In this document: piece by piece, positions 5,916 through 6,563 of the stretch
Layout: each line of letters begins with the position of its first letter
How positions within the stretch are numbered: position 1 is the stretch's first letter
DNA from: Acidobacteriota bacterium
GTDB taxonomy: Bacteria; Acidobacteriota; Vicinamibacteria; Vicinamibacterales; UBA2999
Direction: 5' to 3'
NCBI GenBank assembly: GCA_013140955.1
Contig: JABFRY010000450.1
Coordinates: forward strand, 1 to 6,563
Length of the DNA stretch: 6,563 bases
Position numbers and translations under genes: made by a program
The notes under the pieces: model-generated
The model's database searches: none
Told to the model about the DNA's origin: nothing
Seen by the model: the letters and a program-made list of their open reading frames with translations, nothing else

Positions 5916-5921
5916 TATACT
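5916..5921 (+). promoter_or_regulatory. -10 box placed for a leaderless obg transcript
   Basis: TATACT, a near-consensus -10 element and an AT-rich island in GC-rich DNA, ends 7 bases before the obg ATG at 5929. Transcription from it would be expected to begin at or next to the A of the ATG. No convincing -35 box is visible about 17 bases upstream, and no Shine-Dalgarno sequence precedes the ATG. Confidence 0.55.
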
Positions 5922-5928
5922 GATCCCG

Positions 5929-6563
5929 ATGTTCGTCGACGAAGTGGACATCCACGTCGTCGCTGGCGATGGTGGACGCGGCTGCCTGAGCTTCCGCCGT
6001 GAGAAGTACGTGCCCCGCGGCGGTCCCGACGGTGGTGACGGCGGCGACGGCGGCTCCGTGTACCTTGTCGCGACCGACCACCGCAACACCCTCGTCGATT
6101 TCCGCTTTCACCCCGAGTTCGAGGGCGCCCGCGGCCAGCACGGCCAGGGGTCCAACCGTACCGGACATTCCGGTGCCGACATCGAGGTACCCGTCCCCGT
6201 CGGCACGCTGGTGTACGTGAAGGATGGCCTCGAGGGTGCTCACGTCGAACGGCTGGCGGATCTCACCGAGGTGGGCCAGCGCGTACTCGTGGCCAAGGGT
6301 GGCCGGGGCGGGCGGGGCAACTGCCGCTTCGTCTCCTCGACCAACCGGGCACCGCGCCGGGTGGAGCCCGGCGAGCCTGGCGAGGAGCGGTTCCTCCGGC
6401 TGCACCTGAAGCTGCTGGCCGACGTCGGCCTCCTCGGGTTCCCCAACGCCGGCAAGTCCACGCTCATCGCGCACGTGTCGGCGGCCCGTCCCAAGATTGC
6501 CGACTACCCGTTCACGACCCTCGTGCCCAACCTGGGCGTGGTCGGCCTGAGCGGCGACCGGAG
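5929..6563 (+). CDS. obg: GTPase Obg (CgtA/ObgE), 3' end beyond the window
   Basis: Essential GTPase that binds the 50S subunit and takes part in late ribosome assembly and stress control. 211 codons are visible. The glycine-rich Obg domain comes first (about 1-158): FVDEVDIHVVAGDGGRG, SFRREKYVPRGGPDGGDGG, RTGHSGADIEVPVPVGT and VAKGGRGGRGN with RVEPGEPGE. The G domain then starts with LLADVGLLGFPNAGKSTLI; the P-loop GFPNAGKS is residues 170-177. The switch I region with YPFTTLVPNLGVV is at 193-205. G3 to G5 lie beyond the edge. The ATG at 5929 gives the canonical MF(V)DEV start, yet there is no Shine-Dalgarno sequence before it. It follows rpmA by 126 bases in the conserved L21-L27-Obg order. 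Confidence 0.98.
   Translation, partial: MFVDEVDIHVVAGDGGRGCLSFRREKYVPRGGPDGGDGGDGGSVYLVATDHRNTLVDFRFHPEFEGARGQHGQGSNRTGHSGADIEVPVPVGTLVYVKDGLEGAHVERLADLTEVGQRVLVAKGGRGGRGNCRFVSSTNRAPRRVEPGEPGEERFLRLHLKLLADVGLLGFPNAGKSTLIAHVSAARPKIADYPFTTLVPNLGVVGLSGDR

Noticed and set aside
5515..6474. A 319-codon minus-strand open frame opposite rpmA and obg
   Set aside because: Shadow of two unmistakable plus-strand genes; no recognisable protein.
1..6563. CRISPR array, tRNA, rRNA, insertion sequence or attachment site
   Set aside because: No regularly spaced long repeats, cloverleaf-like sequence, transposase or flanking terminal repeats were seen; the window is housekeeping genes plus one small exported-protein module.

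Overview
The window is about 6.6 kb of GC-rich bacterial chromosome holding two housekeeping blocks and a small exported-protein module between them. The high GC content, the gene sets dprA-topA and rplU-rpmA-obg, and the style of the proteins suggest a GC-rich Gram-negative lineage. Acidobacteriota (Vicinamibacteria-like) is my best guess, but it rests on general resemblance and not on a search. The lipoprotein and the exported TPR protein fit a cell with an outer membrane.

Left block (minus strand, about 3642 down to 1): dprA (DNA-processing protein, ssDNA binding and RecA loading) followed 23 bases later by topA (DNA topoisomerase I), almost certainly one operon. TopA is recognisable from its start through the TOPRIM domain, the catalytic Tyr330 and three C-terminal repeats. 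At about residue 820, where another C-terminal repeat is expected, the same open frame switches to sequence that looks like the dimerisation domain of an FAD/NAD(P)-dependent disulfide oxidoreductase, and it runs off the window edge still open. This is the most unusual thing here: a real gene fusion or recombination scar, or an assembly chimera.

Middle: a 334-base divergent intergenic region (3643-3976) holds a perfect inverted repeat in the dprA leader, a pair of 10-base direct repeats 31 bases apart, and a good sigma-70-type promoter whose -10 box is self-complementary. That promoter drives a two-gene plus-strand module: a 117-residue exported TPR protein and a 251-residue outer-membrane-type lipoprotein. 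Their genes overlap by 32 bases. Neither has a function I can name; the lipoprotein has features reminiscent of the CsgG/LpoB-like fold.

Right block (plus strand, 5086 to the end): a promoter and short leader, rplU (L21, GTG start), rpmA (L27) and the 5' 211 codons of obg (ribosome-assembly GTPase). This is the widespread L21-L27-Obg cluster, without the Firmicute-type ysxB gene between L21 and L27. The obg start codon sits 7 bases after a consensus-like -10 box and has no Shine-Dalgarno sequence, so obg may also be made from a leaderless transcript.
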